64,000 nucleotides of DNA from Klenkia soli. Lineage in GTDB: Bacteria; Actinomycetota; Actinomycetes; Mycobacteriales; Geodermatophilaceae. The stretch covers positions 1 through 64,000 of the forward strand of contig NZ_FNIR01000013.1 in the NCBI RefSeq assembly GCF_900103975.1, written 5' to 3'. Of the stretch, positions 63,475 through 64,000 are shown one piece after another (position 1 is the first letter of the stretch; each line of letters starts with the position of its first letter). Below the pieces are notes generated by a model. That model saw only the letters and a list, made by a program, of their open reading frames with translations. It searched no databases and was not told the DNA's origin. Made by a program: the position numbers and the translations under genes.

Positions 63475-64000
63475 ATGACCGCTGACCGGCACACCGTCCT
63501 CCGCTCGATGCACGACATCGGCCTCGCCGCCTGGTTCGGGGGCAGCCTGATGGGTGCCTTCGGCGTCAACGGTGCCGCGGCCGCCGCGAAGGACCCGACC
63601 GAGCGCGTGCGGCTCAGCTCCATCGGCTGGGCGAAGTGGGCCCCCGTCCAGGCCGCCGCCATCGGCGTGCACCTCGTCGGCTCCCTCGGCATGGCCCGGG
63701 CCGACCGCGGCCGGGTCGCCAACCAGGACGGCGCAGTCAGCAACACGGTCATCAAGACCGTGCTCACCGCCGCCGCGATGGGCACGACGCTGGCCAGCGG
63801 GCTCGCCGGCGCGAAGACCGCCAAGGGTGCGAAGGACGCCTCGGGGGCCCCGGCCGCCGGTGCCACCGAGCCCGGTTCGGACACCCCGGCGGACGTCGCC
63901 GAGGGGCAGGCCGCACTCAAGCCGCTGCAGTGGATCAACCCGGTGCTGACCAGCGTCCTCATCGTGCTGGCCGCCCAGCAGGGCGAGCAGCAGCGCACGG
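63475..64000 (+). CDS. Unknown membrane protein, 5' part (partial)
   Basis: Open from ATG 63475 to the window edge (175 codons visible, frame continues). Starts MTADRHTVLRSMHDIGLAAW; hydrophobic/glycine-rich helices at about 15-35 (FGGSLMGAFGVNGAAAAA), 58-75 and 90-108 (TVLTAAAMGTTLASGLAG), an Ala/Lys/Gly linker at 110-145 and another helix at about 153-165. ggag lies 7 nt before ATG. I do not recognise the family; the C-terminus is outside the window. Confidence 0.72.
   Translation, partial: MTADRHTVLRSMHDIGLAAWFGGSLMGAFGVNGAAAAAKDPTERVRLSSIGWAKWAPVQAAAIGVHLVGSLGMARADRGRVANQDGAVSNTVIKTVLTAAAMGTTLASGLAGAKTAKGAKDASGAPAAGATEPGSDTPADVAEGQAALKPLQWINPVLTSVLIVLAAQQGEQQRT

Overview
High-GC actinobacterial chromosome with uniform composition. 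The gene families and gene order fit a free-living, Geodermatophilaceae-like actinomycete: GluABCD lies between recX and miaB, a LysM protein lies between lexA and nrdR, and there are a DUF3046-recA block, ftsK-rimO-pgsA-clgR and a class II nrdJ. The family placement is inference. I see no insertion sequence, prophage, CRISPR array, tRNA gene or compositional island. Almost every base is coding and most genes sit in short operons with 1-4 nt overlaps (ATGA/GTGA).

Layout. 1-120: 3' end of a 5S rRNA and the rrn terminator. 138-5500: accessory and housekeeping genes (DUF2461, GNAT, YcaQ-type DNA glycosylase, a DUF4097/ribbon-helix-helix/46-aa operon, thyX, an odd P-loop protein). 5569-8141: dapA-rnj. 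8259-15488: S9 peptidase, then ftsK-rimO-pgsA-clgR. 15485-18585: GH6 protein, TetR regulator, DUF4032 kinase-like protein. 18735-24740: LpqY-SugABC-like trehalose/alpha-glucoside ABC importer with a GH13 glucosidase, facing a PfkB sugar kinase. 25878-29819: pspA, Nei-type glycosylase, a tandem pair of membrane-anchored ABM-domain proteins, AlkA-like glycosylase. 29872-39364: Lhr helicase, acyl-CoA dehydrogenase, small genes, an HxlR-regulated NmrA oxidoreductase, recA. 39398-52090: recX with a very long N-terminal extension, gluABCD, miaB, DUF4192, DUF349, LigB-like protein, miaA, dapF. 52068-57344: MFS exporter with ArsR-like regulator, hflX, PAP2 phosphatase, secreted propeller-like protein. 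57411-63101: lexA, divergent LysM division-suppressor candidate, nrdR-nrdJ. 63475-64000: 5' part of an unknown membrane protein.

How it works together. DNA repair and nucleotide supply are over-represented (YcaQ, Nei, AlkA-like, Lhr, RecA, RecX, LexA, LysM division brake, NrdR/NrdJ, ThyX). The most interesting signal is regulatory. Five of these damage genes (ycaQ, the AlkA-like gene, lhr, recA, the LysM gene) share a GTCGkAC element exactly 8 nt from a -10-like hexamer. This resembles the LexA-independent RecA-NDp/PafBC promoter of mycobacteria. Palindromic SOS boxes (CGAAC-N4-GTTCG type) lie near recA and between lexA and the LysM gene. A second window-wide pattern is a TAnnnT -10 hexamer 6-8 nt before the start codon of many genes, which implies leaderless mRNAs and fixes several start codons. 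It also supports a 33-aa membrane microprotein gene divergent from the DUF3046 gene.
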